DNA from: Cupriavidus malaysiensis
GTDB taxonomy: Bacteria > Pseudomonadota > Gammaproteobacteria > Burkholderiales > Burkholderiaceae
NCBI RefSeq assembly: GCF_001854325.1
Contig: NZ_CP017755.1
Location: 2,666,001-2,730,000 of the forward strand
Direction of reading: 5' to 3'
DNA: 64,000 bases
The first letter of the stretch is position 1, and each line of letters begins with the position of its first letter. Below the pieces are notes generated by a model. That model did no database searches. It was not told the origin of the DNA and saw only the letters and a program-made list of their open reading frames with translations. The position numbers and the translations under genes are program-made. Positions 36,837-46,155 of this stretch are shown one piece after another.

Positions 36837-37868
36837 ATGCGTGATATGTGCGATGCAGCAGCAAGAGCCGACGGATCGCGGGCCAGCCCGTCCCGTGCCG
36901 GCTTCCAGGCATTCCTTCCCCCAGGCGCCCGGGCGGCCGCCGGCAGGCTGGCCGGCGCCGGCCTGCTGGTGCTGCCGGTGCTGCTGTCCGGCTGCAGCCA
37001 GCTGGAACTGATGAACCCCAAGGGCGCCGTCGGCGAGCAGGAGAAAGGGCTGATCCTGGTCGCCCTGTTCCTGATGCTGCTGGTGGTGGTGCCGGTGATC
37101 GTGCTGACGCTGTACTTCGGCTGGCGTTACCGCGAAACCAACACCCAGGCGACCTACGCGCCGAAATGGTCACATTCGACCCCGATCGAGATCGTGGTCT
37201 GGAGCATCCCCTGCGTGATCGTCGCGGTGCTTGCCGTGCTGATCTGGAAGACCACCCACGAGCTTGATCCATACAAGCCGATTGCCTCCCAGACAAAGCC
37301 GGTGCGGGTCGACGTGATCGCCCTGAACTGGAAGTGGCTGTTCATCTACCCCGACTACGGCGTGGCCTCGGTCAACCGGCTGCAGATCCCGGTCGACACC
37401 CCGGTCGAATTCCGCCTGACCGCCGAGTCGCTGATGAACTCCTTCTTCATTCCCCAGCTCGGCAGCATGGTGTACGCGATGGCCGGCATGCAGACCCGCC
37501 TGCACCTGGTCGCCAACCACACCGGCACCTACCACGGCCTGTCGGCCGCCTACAGCGGCGAAGGCTTCTCCGACATGCGCTTCGACGCCATCGCCAGTTC
37601 CCGCGCCGAGTTCGACGCCTGGGTGGCGCAGGCGCGCCGCTCGCCGCTCAAGCTGGACCCAGCCAGCTACCGCGAACTCGAGCAGCCCAGCACCAGACAC
37701 CCGGTCACCGTCTACGCCAACGCCACCCCCGCCCTGTTCGAAGGTGTGGTCAACCGCTTCATGCGCGGACCGTCGGGTGAGGACATCTGCCGCAACGATG
37801 TCCGTGACACCCCCTTCGCGCGCGTGATCGCGCAACGCAACGGGAACCAGGCCGCAGAAGAACAGTAA
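36837..37868 (+). CDS. cyoA: cytochrome bo quinol oxidase subunit II
   Basis: A 343-residue lipoprotein-anchored subunit. After an N-terminus of ~40 residues a lipoprotein signal ends at [13 protein letters not shown], followed by two transmembrane helices ([24 protein letters not shown] and [19 protein letters not shown]) and the cupredoxin-like domain with [12 protein letters not shown] and [16 protein letters not shown]. The CuA ligands of cytochrome c oxidases are absent, as expected for a quinol oxidase. ATG 36837 and 36846 are both possible; neither has a strong Shine-Dalgarno. First gene of cyoABCD. Confidence 0.95.
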   Translation: MRDMCDAAARADGSRASPSRAGFQAFLPPGARAAAGRLAGAGLLVLPVLLSGCSQLELMNPKGAVGEQEKGLILVALFLMLLVVVPVIVLTLYFGWRYRETNTQATYAPKWSHSTPIEIVVWSIPCVIVAVLAVLIWKTTHELDPYKPIASQTKPVRVDVIALNWKWLFIYPDYGVASVNRLQIPVDTPVEFRLTAESLMNSFFIPQLGSMVYAMAGMQTRLHLVANHTGTYHGLSAAYSGEGFSDMRFDAIASSRAEFDAWVAQARRSPLKLDPASYRELEQPSTRHPVTVYANATPALFEGVVNRFMRGPSGEDICRNDVRDTPFARVIAQRNGNQAAEEQ

Positions 37869-37870
37869 TC

Positions 37871-39847
37871 ATGCTCGGAAAACTCAATCTCGACGCCATC
37901 CCCACCCACGAGCCCATCATCATGGGCACGCTGGCGGCCGTGGCCATCCTCGGCGCCGCGATGCTGGCCGCCATCACCCGCTACGGCAAGTGGACCTACC
38001 TGTGGAAGGAGTGGATCACCTCGGTCGACCACAAGAAGATCGGCGTGATGTACATCCTGCTGGCGCTGGTGATGCTGCTGCGCGGCTTCGCCGACGCCAT
38101 CATGATGCGCACCCAGCAGGCCATCGCCGCCGGCGGCGAAGCCGGCTACCTGCCGCCGCACCACTACGACCAGATCTTCACCGCGCACGGCGTGATCATG
38201 ATCTTCTTCGTGGCGACGCCGCTGATCGTCGGCCTGATGAACGTGATCGTGCCGCTGCAGATCGGCGCGCGCGACGTGGCCTACCCCTTCGTCAACTCGC
38301 TGAGCTTCTGGCTGTCGGCGGTGGGCGCGGTGCTGGTCATGCTGTCGATGTTCGTCGGCGACTTCGCCGCCACCGGCTGGGTCGCCTATCCGCCGCTGTC
38401 CGGCCTGGGCTACAGCCCGACGGTGGGGGTGGACTACTACATCTGGTCCTTGCAGATATCGGGGCTGGGCACCACGCTGACCGGCATCAACTTCATCGTC
38501 ACCATCCTGCGCATGCGCGCGCCGGGCATGAACCTGATGAAGATGCCGGTGTTCACCTGGACCGCGCTGATCACCAACATCCTGATCGTCGCCGTGTTTC
38601 CGGTGCTGACCGCCACGCTGGCGCTGCTGTCTGCCGACCGCTACCTCGGCATGCACTTCTTCACCAACGAGCTGGGCGGCAACGCCATGATGTACATCAA
38701 CCTGATCTGGGTGTGGGGCCACCCCGAGGTGTACATCCTGATCCTGCCCGCCTTCGGCGCCTTCTCCGAGATCATCGCCACCTTCTCGCGCAAGCCGCTG
38801 TTCGGCTACAAGTCGATGGTCTACGCCACCTCGTCGATCGGCATCCTGTCGTTCTTCGTCTGGCTGCACCACTTCTTCACCATGGGTTCGGGCGCCAACG
38901 TCAATGCCTTCTTCGGCATCATGACCTCGATCATCTCGATCCCGACCGGCGTCAAGCTGTTCAACTGGCTGTTCACCATGTACCGCGGCCGCATCCGCTA
39001 CCACTCGGCCACGCTGTGGACGATCGGCTTCATGGTCACCTTCGCCATCGGCGGCATGACCGGCGTGCTGCTGGCGGTGCCGGGCGCCGACTTCGTGCTG
39101 CACAACAGCCTGTTCCTGGTGGCCCACTTCCACAACGTGATCATCGGCGGCGTGCTGTTCGGCTGCCTGGCGGGCATCAGCTTCTGGTTCCCCAAGGTGT
39201 TCGGCTTCACGCTGGACGAGTTCTGGGGCAAGGTGGCCTTCTGGTGCTGGCTGGTCGGCTTCTACCTGGCCTTCATGCCGCTCTATGTGCTCGGCTTCAA
39301 GGGCATGACCCGGCGCATGAACCACTATGACGTGCCGGGCTGGCAGCCGTGGCTGATCGTCGCGCTGGTCGGCGCGGTCATCATCGCCCTGGGCATCCTC
39401 GCCATCGCCGTGCAGTTCTACGTCAGCATCCGCCGCCGCGACGCCAACCGCGACCTGACCGGCGATCCCTGGGACGGCCGCAGCCTGGAATGGTCCACGT
39501 CCTCGCCCGCGCCCTTCTACAACTTCGCCCACGTGCCGCAGATCACCTCGCTGGAGCAGCACTGGGACGACAAGGAAGCCGGCCGCGCCTACCAGCAGCC
39601 GGCCCGCTACGAGGACATCCACATGCCGCGCAACACCGGCGCGGGCGTGATCATCTCGGGCTTCGGCCTGGTGCTGTGCTTCGCCCTGGTCTGGCATATG
39701 TGGGTGGTGGCAGCGATCGGCCTGGTCGGCGTGATCGCCACCTTCATCGCCCGCACCTATGACCGGGATGTCGACTACTACGTGCCGGCGTCGGAAGTCG
39801 CCCGCATCGAGAACGCGCGCTTCGCGCAACTGCGCGAGGCCGCCTGA
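37871..39847 (+). CDS. cyoB: cytochrome bo quinol oxidase subunit I
   Basis: A 658-residue heme-copper oxidase core with ~15 helices. It carries the high-spin-heme and CuB ligands in [17 protein letters not shown] and LHHFFTMG, the heme ligand His in [11 protein letters not shown], and [13 protein letters not shown] near helix [12 protein letters not shown] and the K-channel Lys/Tyr region are as in CyoB. It reduces oxygen to water with ubiquinol and pumps protons. It follows cyoA with a 2-bp gap. Confidence 0.97.
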   Translation: MLGKLNLDAIPTHEPIIMGTLAAVAILGAAMLAAITRYGKWTYLWKEWITSVDHKKIGVMYILLALVMLLRGFADAIMMRTQQAIAAGGEAGYLPPHHYDQIFTAHGVIMIFFVATPLIVGLMNVIVPLQIGARDVAYPFVNSLSFWLSAVGAVLVMLSMFVGDFAATGWVAYPPLSGLGYSPTVGVDYYIWSLQISGLGTTLTGINFIVTILRMRAPGMNLMKMPVFTWTALITNILIVAVFPVLTATLALLSADRYLGMHFFTNELGGNAMMYINLIWVWGHPEVYILILPAFGAFSEIIATFSRKPLFGYKSMVYATSSIGILSFFVWLHHFFTMGSGANVNAFFGIMTSIISIPTGVKLFNWLFTMYRGRIRYHSATLWTIGFMVTFAIGGMTGVLLAVPGADFVLHNSLFLVAHFHNVIIGGVLFGCLAGISFWFPKVFGFTLDEFWGKVAFWCWLVGFYLAFMPLYVLGFKGMTRRMNHYDVPGWQPWLIVALVGAVIIALGILAIAVQFYVSIRRRDANRDLTGDPWDGRSLEWSTSSPAPFYNFAHVPQITSLEQHWDDKEAGRAYQQPARYEDIHMPRNTGAGVIISGFGLVLCFALVWHMWVVAAIGLVGVIATFIARTYDRDVDYYVPASEVARIENARFAQLREAA

Positions 39848-39850
39848 GCC

Positions 39851-40492
39851 ATGACCACCGTACTCGTTCACCAACAACCCGGCCACGCCCACGGCCACCA
39901 AGCTCACCAGGCTCACCACGCTCACCACGGGCATGACGACGGCTCCCGCACCACGCTGGGGTTCTGGATCTACCTGATGAGCGACTGCCTGATCTTCGCC
40001 TGCCTGTTCGCCACCTTCGCGGTGCTGGCCAACAGCACCGCCGGCGGCCCGACCGGGCGCAACCTGTTCGAGCTGCCCTTCGTGCTCGGCGAGACCATGC
40101 TGCTGCTCGCCAGCAGTTTCACCTTCGGCATGGCCATGCTGGGCATGCAGGGCGCCCGCCCCGGCCGCGTCAACGCCTGGCTGGGCCTTACCTTCGTGCT
40201 CGGCGCGGCCTTCATCGCCATGGAGGTCTACGAGTTCGCCGAGCTGATCCACCAGGGCGCCGGCCCGCAGACCAGCGCCTTCCTGTCGGCCTACTTCGGC
40301 CTGGTCGGCACCCACGGCCTGCACGTCAGCGTCGGCCTGCTGTGGCTGCTGGTGATGATGCACCACGTGCGCCGCTTCGGCCTGGACGCGCCGACGCGCC
40401 GCCGCCTGGCCTGCCTCAGCCTGTTCTGGCACTTCCTGGACCTGATCTGGATCTGCGTGTTCACCTTCGTCTACCTGCGCGAGTTCGTATGA
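39851..40492 (+). CDS. cyoC: cytochrome bo quinol oxidase subunit III
   Basis: A 213-residue, five-helix subunit. The N-terminus is His-rich ([21 protein letters not shown]), then [21 protein letters not shown] and [18 protein letters not shown], both subunit III signatures, and the final [25 protein letters not shown]. The His-rich head could bind metal and is longer than in E. coli CyoC. Its TGA overlaps the cyoD ATG. Confidence 0.95.
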   Translation: MTTVLVHQQPGHAHGHQAHQAHHAHHGHDDGSRTTLGFWIYLMSDCLIFACLFATFAVLANSTAGGPTGRNLFELPFVLGETMLLLASSFTFGMAMLGMQGARPGRVNAWLGLTFVLGAAFIAMEVYEFAELIHQGAGPQTSAFLSAYFGLVGTHGLHVSVGLLWLLVMMHHVRRFGLDAPTRRRLACLSLFWHFLDLIWICVFTFVYLREFV

Positions 40493-40881
40493 AGCCCACC
40501 TCCCTGCATGCCCACCACGGCGCCCACCATGACGGCCATGCCGGCGGCGACCATGGCAGCCTGAAAAGTTATGTGATCGGACTGGCGCTGTCGCTGCTGC
40601 TGACGCTGGCCTCGTTCGGCGCGGTGATGACCGGCCTGGTGCCGCGCGGCATGGCGCTGCCCGCCATCGTGCTGCTGTGCGTGGCGCAGCTGGTGGTGCA
40701 ACTGGTGTACTTCCTGCACATCGGCACGGCGCCCTCGCAGCGCGAGAACGCCGGCATCTTCCTCTGCTCGGCCGGGCTGATCGCCATCATCGTGGCCGGC
40801 TCGCTGTGGGTGATGCACAACGCCAACACCAATATGATGCCGACCACCATGTCGGTGGAAAGCGCCAAGGCACGAGAGTAG
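40489..40881 (+). CDS. cyoD: cytochrome bo quinol oxidase subunit IV
   Basis: A 130-residue, three-helix subunit with a His-rich N-terminus ([18 protein letters not shown]). The helices [45 protein letters not shown] and [19 protein letters not shown] match CyoD. The start overlaps the cyoC stop by ATGA. No cyoE (heme O synthase) follows. Confidence 0.93.
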   Translation: MKPTSLHAHHGAHHDGHAGGDHGSLKSYVIGLALSLLLTLASFGAVMTGLVPRGMALPAIVLLCVAQLVVQLVYFLHIGTAPSQRENAGIFLCSAGLIAIIVAGSLWVMHNANTNMMPTTMSVESAKARE

Positions 40882-40926
40882 TCCGCCATGCGGGCGGCAT
40901 CGGCCGCCCCGGCAGAAGGGGGCCCC

Positions 40927-41367
40927 ATGAACCAGGACGAAGGCGAACACACCATGGCCGGCGGCGCGGACGGCGCCCGCCTCGGCATCGAGAGCGTCGA
41001 CCGCAACGGCCAGCAGTGGTACCGGCTCACGCTGGACGGCAGCGGCGCCGCGGCGGGCACGCCGGCCGGTGTCGCGGTCGGCCCGGCCTTCCGCGCCGAA
41101 GAGCTCGGCGACGCCATCGCCGCCGTGCTGTCCGCCTACCTGGCCATGCGCGACCGCCGCGCGCCGGGCCACGAGCGCCTGGCCGACACCCTGCGCCGGG
41201 TCGGGCCCGAACCCTTCCGCGCCGCCGCCGCAGCGGCCGCCACCGCCGCCGCCGCCGCGGCCGATGCGGTGCGCGCGCGCCGGGCCCCTTCCCGTCCGGC
41301 CGAGGCCGCCGCGGCCGCCGGCGTGCCGGCGCAAGCCATGAGCGCGCTGCCGGCCTGCTGCGCCTAG
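40927..41367 (+). CDS. small protein resembling only the C-terminus of sulfite/nitrite reductase
   Basis: A 146-residue protein whose residues ~20-95 (QQWYRLTLDGSG, then VGPAFRAEELGDAIAAVLSAYLAMRD and ERLADTLRRVGPEPFRAA) resemble the last ~80 residues of CysI/NirA-type hemoprotein reductases, including the ending ...TYRRxGxEPF. The siroheme and 4Fe-4S ligands are absent, so it cannot be a reductase alone. The rest is an Ala-rich helix-like tail ending CCA. ATG 40927 has AGAAGGGGG upstream. It follows cyoD by 45 bp and may be in the cyo transcript. It could be a remnant or a stand-alone domain of unknown role. Confidence 0.6.
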   Translation: MNQDEGEHTMAGGADGARLGIESVDRNGQQWYRLTLDGSGAAAGTPAGVAVGPAFRAEELGDAIAAVLSAYLAMRDRRAPGHERLADTLRRVGPEPFRAAAAAAATAAAAAADAVRARRAPSRPAEAAAAAGVPAQAMSALPACCA

Positions 41368-41384
41368 CCGCCGGGGCCGGCGGC
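41367..41384. terminator. hairpin between convergent genes after the CysI-like gene
   Basis: GCCGCCGG and CCGGCGGC flank two G bases, starting at the last base of the stop codon. It is perfect and GC-rich without a U tract, and sits 12 bp before the CoA-transferase stop on the other strand. Confidence 0.5.
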
Positions 41385-41395
41385 CACGCCCGGCT

Positions 41396-42877
41396 TCAGC
41401 GCGCCACCCACTCGGGCGCCGACGACCCCAGCGTTCCCGCCGGCAACTCCCAGCGCATCGGCGTGCCGGCCACCGTCACCGGCATGCGCAGGCGCTGTGC
41501 CGGCCCCCAGCTGGTGTGCTCGATGGCCGCATCGAGATCGTCCACGCCTTCCGCCGCCAGCGTGCCGGGGCGTCCCGGCAACGGCGCGCCCGGCGCCGCC
41601 GGATGGGCCAGCAGCAGGCCGGCCGTGCGCGCCAGCGAAGCGCGCGCGCTGCCGCCCTCCCCCGTCGCCAGCCGCCGCGTCAGGCCACGCAGCGCCGCCG
41701 CCGCCAGCAGATAGCCGGTGGCATGGTCCAGGGCCTGCCCGGGCAAGGGCACCGGGCGCGCGCTGCCGGTCACGCGCATGCCCGCCTCTGCGATCCCGCT
41801 GCTCATCTGCACCAGGCTGTCGAAGCCGCGCCGGCCCTGCCAGGGGCCGCTCCAGCCATAGGCATCGAGCGAAACGTCGACCAGCGCCGGATTGAGCTCG
41901 CGCCGGCGCGCCGCATCCAGTCCGAGGCGCGCCAGCGCATCCGGGCGATAGCCATGCACCAGCACATCGGCCCCGCGCAGCAACTGCTCCAGGCACGCGC
42001 GATCGCCGGCCTGCTTGAGGTCCAGGCGCGCGCGGCGCTTGCCCACCACCACTTCCGGCACCGTGCCCGGTTCCTCCCAGCCCGGCGGATCGATGCGCAG
42101 CACCTCGGCGCCGAAACCGGCCAGCCAGCGCGTGGCCACCGGACCGGCCAGGATGCGGGTCAGGTCCAGCACGCGGATGCCGCGCAGCGGACGCTCGGGC
42201 GCCAGCGCCCAGCCCGGCCGGGCCACCGCGCCGGCGGCCTCGCGGTGCAGCAGCGGCTCGGCCGCCACCGCCCTGCCCTGCGGGTGCGCCGTCCAGGCGG
42301 CGGCCGAACGCATCGCCGCCGCGCAACCGCCGCGCCCGACCACCGCCGCCTCCAGCTCGTCGACACGCCAGCGCGCCACCGCGCGCGCCACCGCCTCGCG
42401 CTCGACCGGCGCCTCCAGCACCGCCAGCGCGGCGTCGCGGTGATGCGGCGCGTTGGTGTGCAGGCGGATCCAGCCATCGGCGGCCTGGTAGTCGCCGGCC
42501 ACCGGGTCCCACTGCGGCGGCAGCGCCCAGCCCTGCGACCGCAGCGAGGTCAGGAACCAGAAGGAAGCCAGGCGCCGGTCGACAGCCACGTCGGGCCAGC
42601 GGCCCGAGGTCGAAGCGACCAGCTCGGCCAACGCCAGGCTGGCCGCGCCGACAGCGCCGGCGGCGAAATCGGTGAAGGCGAAGGCCGAAGGCGCGGCACC
42701 GGTGCCGGTGAACCGCAGCCTGGCCAGGTCGGCTTCGCTGCCGCCCGTGGCCAGCCAGAAGTCGCGCAGTACGCGCTCGGCGACGGACGCGCCGGTGGCG
42801 GCAGGCGTGGCGGTGGTGGTGGAAGGAGAGGAGGAAGGAGAGGAGCCGGCAAGGCTCGCGGAGGCTTCGTCGCGCAT
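41396..42877 (-). CDS. family III CoA transferase (CaiB/BaiF)
   Basis: A 493-residue enzyme of the formyl-CoA transferase/CaiB class. The core sits in the C-terminal half: RGIRVLDLTRILAGPVATRWLAGFGAEVLRIDPP, KRRARLDLKQAGDR, VLVHGYRPDALARLG and LVDVSLDAYGWSGPW. In the family the catalytic Asp lies near ...LDLTR.LAGP..., and CoA is moved between carboxylic acids. The first ~230 residues are an extra, divergent half, so this resembles double-domain CaiB-like proteins rather than the ~400-residue single form. It lies 100 bp after the DJ-1 gene, with a small dyad in between. Confidence 0.85.
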   Translation of the reverse strand: MRDEASASLAGSSPSSSPSTTTATPAATGASVAERVLRDFWLATGGSEADLARLRFTGTGAAPSAFAFTDFAAGAVGAASLALAELVASTSGRWPDVAVDRRLASFWFLTSLRSQGWALPPQWDPVAGDYQAADGWIRLHTNAPHHRDAALAVLEAPVEREAVARAVARWRVDELEAAVVGRGGCAAAMRSAAAWTAHPQGRAVAAEPLLHREAAGAVARPGWALAPERPLRGIRVLDLTRILAGPVATRWLAGFGAEVLRIDPPGWEEPGTVPEVVVGKRRARLDLKQAGDRACLEQLLRGADVLVHGYRPDALARLGLDAARRRELNPALVDVSLDAYGWSGPWQGRRGFDSLVQMSSGIAEAGMRVTGSARPVPLPGQALDHATGYLLAAAALRGLTRRLATGEGGSARASLARTAGLLLAHPAAPGAPLPGRPGTLAAEGVDDLDAAIEHTSWGPAQRLRMPVTVAGTPMRWELPAGTLGSSAPEWVAR

Positions 42878-42964
42878 GATCGACCTCGGGTGTGGGAGAG
42901 ACTGGATGGTTCGGACGGCTTGCGTTCGATGCGAAGCTTAGTCCCGCCAGCCGGCCAGTCAATC

Positions 42965-42981
42965 TTGATCCTTGCGATCAA
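42965..42981. promoter_or_regulatory. dyad at the DJ-1 stop codon, before the CoA-transferase gene
   Basis: TTGATC-CTTGC-GATCAA is a perfect 6-bp inverted repeat overlapping the stop of the DJ-1 gene. About 15 bp closer to the CoA-transferase gene the minus strand reads TTGACT, a possible -35. It may be an operator or a weak attenuator. Confidence 0.4.
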
Positions 42982-44234
42982 TGTATCGGCCGCCGCGCCT
43001 CCGGATACTCGAGCTGGAGCGCGACGAAGCCCGCCGTGGCATCGTCGTAGCGGGCGGCGATGCCGCGCAGCGCCGCAGCGAGCGCGGGCACGGCGGGCAG
43101 CCCCGCGCCGGCATCGGGCAGCGGCGCCGGCAGTGCGGCGCCGTGGCGCTCGGGCAGGAACACCAGTCCGCTGCGCAGGCGCACGCCGGCCGGCGATGGC
43201 GCGGTCGCCACGACCTGCGTGCGGTAGGTGCGCGCATAGGCATCGGCCACCAGGGCGAGCGCAACATCGTCGGCGCCCGGGCGCAGGGCCGCGCCCAATG
43301 TCTCATGCCGCCAGAACGCCAGCCAGTTGCGTGCCGCCGTGTACAGGTCCCGCACGCCGAGCTGGAACGGCGCGGCGTCATAGGCATCATCCCAGCCGCC
43401 GGCACCGAGACGGCGTGCCACCTCGATGGCGCGCGCGCGGCCGCCGATGGCTTCGACCAGTGCCAGCGAGACCGGCACCGAGGCGCTGACGCCGGTGGTG
43501 GTGACGACCGGGCCGTCGACCACATAGCGCCGGTCCTGCACCCACCGCGTGCGGGGAAACTGCCGCGCCAGCGCGCTGCGCGAATACCAGTGGCCGGTGG
43601 CGCGGCGGCCGTCCAGCACGCCGGCGCGGGCCAGCACCCAGGCGCCGTCGCAGATGCCGATCACGGTCGCGCCCTTGGCGCGCTGCTGCCGCACCCAGTC
43701 CAGCAGCGCGGGATCGTCGTCCTCGTGCACGGCCGGCACGACCACGTAGTCGGCGCCCTCCGGGAAGCGCGCGTCGAATGCCGCCAGCGACGCATCGGGC
43801 ACCACCGAGAACGCCGGGAAGAGCCGCACCGGTCCCGGCCCGGTGCCCAGCGCGAGGACCTCGGCCACGTCGGCCAGCTTGAGCACACCGTAGGGCACGA
43901 CGTAGTCGGTCAGTTCGGTGAAGGTATTGTGGCCGACCACGGCGACGACCGGCCGTTCCCGTCCCGGACGCGCCGGCGCGGGGGCGATGCGTGCGCTGGC
44001 CGGGCCGGGCGCGGCGGCTGGCGCTTGGACGGGCGCTTGGACGGGCGCTTGGACGGGCGCTTGGACGGGCGCCATGTCCCGGGCGGACGCCGCGTCCTGC
44101 GCCGCGCCGCCAGCGGCGCAGGCCAGCAGCGCGGCGCCGCAGGCCAGTCCTCGCAGCCGCCGCCGCGCGATCCTGACGCAGGCGCTCGCGACAAGCGCGC
44201 TCATGACAAACCCGGTCATGGCGAGCGTGCTCAC
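42978..44234 (-). CDS. secreted or membrane-anchored DJ-1/PfpI-family protein with VQAP repeats
   Basis: A 418-residue protein with an N-terminal hydrophobic segment (LRGLACGAALLACAAGGAAQ) that looks like a signal peptide. It is followed by a Pro/Ala linker with four VQAP repeats, then a DJ-1/PfpI domain: VVAVVGHNTFTELTDYVVPYGVL, VPAVHEDDDPALLDWV and the nucleophile elbow GICDGAWVLARAGVLDGR with Asp where many have Ser next to the Cys. A ~130-residue C-terminal region follows. GTG 44234 overlaps the upstream DJ-1 stop by GTGA. Related proteins are GlxA-like sensors without the AraC domain. Function is unknown. Confidence 0.75.
   Translation of the reverse strand: MSTLAMTGFVMSALVASACVRIARRRLRGLACGAALLACAAGGAAQDAASARDMAPVQAPVQAPVQAPVQAPAAAPGPASARIAPAPARPGRERPVVAVVGHNTFTELTDYVVPYGVLKLADVAEVLALGTGPGPVRLFPAFSVVPDASLAAFDARFPEGADYVVVPAVHEDDDPALLDWVRQQRAKGATVIGICDGAWVLARAGVLDGRRATGHWYSRSALARQFPRTRWVQDRRYVVDGPVVTTTGVSASVPVSLALVEAIGGRARAIEVARRLGAGGWDDAYDAAPFQLGVRDLYTAARNWLAFWRHETLGAALRPGADDVALALVADAYARTYRTQVVATAPSPAGVRLRSGLVFLPERHGAALPAPLPDAGAGLPAVPALAAALRGIAARYDDATAGFVALQLEYPEARRPIH
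44021..44068. repeat. four perfect 12-bp tandem repeats inside the DJ-1 gene
   Basis: GCGCTTGGACGG is repeated four times without change. On the coding strand each unit encodes VQAP. Perfect identity suggests recent slippage, so copy number may vary between strains without breaking the frame. Confidence 0.9.
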
Positions 44235-44884
44235 GACAAACGCGCCACGGCCGCGTCGAGCGCCGCCACCGCGCGCGCGATGGTGGCGGCATCGGCCTGC
44301 TCCGGCCGGCCGCAGTCGAACGGCGGCGCCGGCGCGTACTCGAGCATCAGGGTGATCGCTCGGGCCTGGTCGCGCCCATGCGTCAGCGCAGCGAGTTCCA
44401 GCGCGAAGTCGATGCCGGCCGTCACGCCGCCGCCGCTCACGCGGTTGCGGTCGCGCACGATGCGCGCCGCGTCGGGGACGGCGCCGAAGCGCGCCAGGTG
44501 CTCGCGGTAGTTCCAGTGGCAGGCGGCGCGATAGCCTTGCAGCAAACCCGCCGCGCCGAGCAGCAGCGAGCCGGAGCAGACGCTGGTGACCCAGGCGGCC
44601 CGCTCGCCCTGGCGGCGCAGCCAGGCCAGCGTCGGCGCGTCGCGCATGGCCGCCAGGGTGCCGGGGCCACCGGGCACGCACAGGATGTCGAGCGGCGGGC
44701 AGGTGTCGAAGTCGGTGGTGGGCGTCAGCGCGATGCCACCGTCGCAGGGCACGCTGGCGCGCGCCTTGGCGACCAGGTGGAGGGTGGCGCCGGGCAGGTG
44801 GGAGAAGACCTGCGCGGGACCGGTCAGGTCGAGTTGCGTCAGGTGGGGGTAGAGAAGGAAGCCGATCGACAGCGGTGCGTGCAT
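44231..44884 (-). CDS. DJ-1/PfpI-family protein (isonitrile hydratase-like)
   Basis: A 217-residue single-domain protein, MHAPLSIGFLLYPHLTQLDLTGPAQVF at the start. The active-site elbow SVCSGSLLLGAAGLLQGYRA carries the catalytic Cys, and AACHWNYREHLARFGA plus GGGVTAGIDFALEL complete the GlxA/InhA signature. Isonitrile hydratase of Pseudomonas has the same opening and turns isonitriles into N-formamides; other members are sensors. It is first in the leftward pair and divergent from a GlxA-type regulator. Confidence 0.8.
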   Translation of the reverse strand: MHAPLSIGFLLYPHLTQLDLTGPAQVFSHLPGATLHLVAKARASVPCDGGIALTPTTDFDTCPPLDILCVPGGPGTLAAMRDAPTLAWLRRQGERAAWVTSVCSGSLLLGAAGLLQGYRAACHWNYREHLARFGAVPDAARIVRDRNRVSGGGVTAGIDFALELAALTHGRDQARAITLMLEYAPAPPFDCGRPEQADAATIARAVAALDAAVARLS

Positions 44885-44999
44885 GGCGGGTCCCGGAAGG
44901 CTGCGCGGTGGCGCGGGGTAGTGGAAGGTACGGAAGGCGGCGCGGCTTCGATGCAGCGCCGCCAGGGCGAGTATCTTGACGCGCGGGTCTGGCGGCAAT

Positions 45000-45013
45000 G
45001 ACAATGATTTGTC
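45000..45013. promoter_or_regulatory. short dyad between divergent DJ-1 and glxA-type genes
   Basis: GACAA-TGAT-TTGTC is a perfect 5-bp inverted repeat about 35 bp upstream of the regulator start and 116 bp from the DJ-1 start. A likely operator region, weakly supported. Confidence 0.35.
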
Positions 45014-45046
45014 GATTCCTGCCAACCAGCGGCGTAGCGCAATGCA

Positions 45047-46090
45047 ATGCACAGCAGCGCGCCGGCCGCCCGCTCCCGCATGCCACCGAAATCGCCGAAG
45101 CCAGCCACCAAGCCCGCCACCGCGCCAACGCCCCTGCGCCAGGTGGCGCTGGTCGCCTTCCCCGAGTTCCAGATGCTGGACATCGCCGGCCCGGCCGACG
45201 TGTTCGCCATGGCCAACGCCTTCCACGTGGAACCGGCCTATCGTGTCACGGTGGTCTCGGCCGCCGGCGGGCCGCTGGTGGCCTCCAACGGCATCGCGCT
45301 GCATACCGAGCCGGTCGCGTCCCTGCCGGCGCGCCGCGTCGACACCTGCCTGGTCGCCGGCGGCGAGCGCGACGGCCTGGTGGCGAGCGTGGCCGACCAC
45401 GCGCTGGCCGACTGGGTGCGCCAGGCCAGCCGGCACGCGCGCCGCTACGGCTCGGTCTGCACCGGGGCCTTTGCGCTGGCGCACTGGGGCCTGCTCGACG
45501 CCCACCGCGCCACCACGCACTGGGCCTCGGCCCACCTGCTGCAGCGTTACTACGGCGGCGTCGACGTGCAGGCCGAGGCGCTCTACGTGCAGGACGGCAA
45601 GGTGTGGACCTCGGGAGGGGTGACCTCGGGCATCGATATGTGCCTGTCGATGGTCGAGCAGGACCTGGGGCGCTGGGTGGCCGCACGCGTGGCCAAGCAA
45701 CTGATCCTGGCGGTGCGCCGCATGGGCAACCAGTCGCAGTATTCGCTCACGCTGGAAGCGCAGTCGGGACAGTACGCGGAGCTGGTGGACTGGCTGCGCG
45801 CCCGCCTGGACCAGCCCATCGACGTGGAGGCGATGGCGGAGCGGGCCGGCGAGGCGCCGCGCAGCTTCCACCGCCGCTTCCTCAAGGCCACCGGCATGAC
45901 GCCGCACGCCTTCCTCGAAACGCTGCGCCTGCAGGCCGCGCGCGCCCGGCTGGAAGCGGGCGAGTCGGTCAAGGCCGCGGCGCGGGCCGCGGGCTTCGGC
46001 TCGGAAGCCCACCTGGCCAAGGCCTTCCGGCGCCGCTTCGCGTTGACGCCATCGCAGTACCGGGCGCAGTTCGGCGCCCGGGCCGGCTAG
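45047..46090 (+). CDS. GlxA-family AraC-type transcriptional regulator (DJ-1 plus HTH)
   Basis: A 347-residue regulator. The N-terminal DJ-1/PfpI-like domain (residues ~30-220) includes VALVAFPEFQMLDIAGPADVF, SVCTGAFALAHWGLLDAHRATTHW and GGVTSGIDMCLSMVEQDLG. The C-terminal AraC/XylS domain has two helix-turn-helices: QPIDVEAMAERAGEAPRSFHRRFLKATGMTPHAFLETLRLQAAR and SVKAAARAAGFGSEAHLAKAFRRRFALTPSQYRAQF. The HWGLLDAHRATTHW element occurs also in the two DJ-1 proteins encoded divergently, so the three are related. It probably activates the divergent operon; ATG 45080 is an alternative start. Confidence 0.92.
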   Translation: MHSSAPAARSRMPPKSPKPATKPATAPTPLRQVALVAFPEFQMLDIAGPADVFAMANAFHVEPAYRVTVVSAAGGPLVASNGIALHTEPVASLPARRVDTCLVAGGERDGLVASVADHALADWVRQASRHARRYGSVCTGAFALAHWGLLDAHRATTHWASAHLLQRYYGGVDVQAEALYVQDGKVWTSGGVTSGIDMCLSMVEQDLGRWVAARVAKQLILAVRRMGNQSQYSLTLEAQSGQYAELVDWLRARLDQPIDVEAMAERAGEAPRSFHRRFLKATGMTPHAFLETLRLQAARARLEAGESVKAAARAAGFGSEAHLAKAFRRRFALTPSQYRAQFGARAG

Positions 46091-46110
46091 CCGGCTGGCC
46101 GGCCAGCCGG
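46091..46110. terminator. perfect 20-bp palindrome between convergent genes
   Basis: CCGGCTGGCC|GGCCAGCCGG is fully self-complementary, immediately after the glxA-type stop and 46 bp before the Bug receptor stop. It could form a hairpin or cruciform in both transcripts. Confidence 0.5.
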
Positions 46111-46155
46111 CCGAGAGATCGGGGAGCCGGGGCGCCGCGCGCCCGGCGGCGGCGC

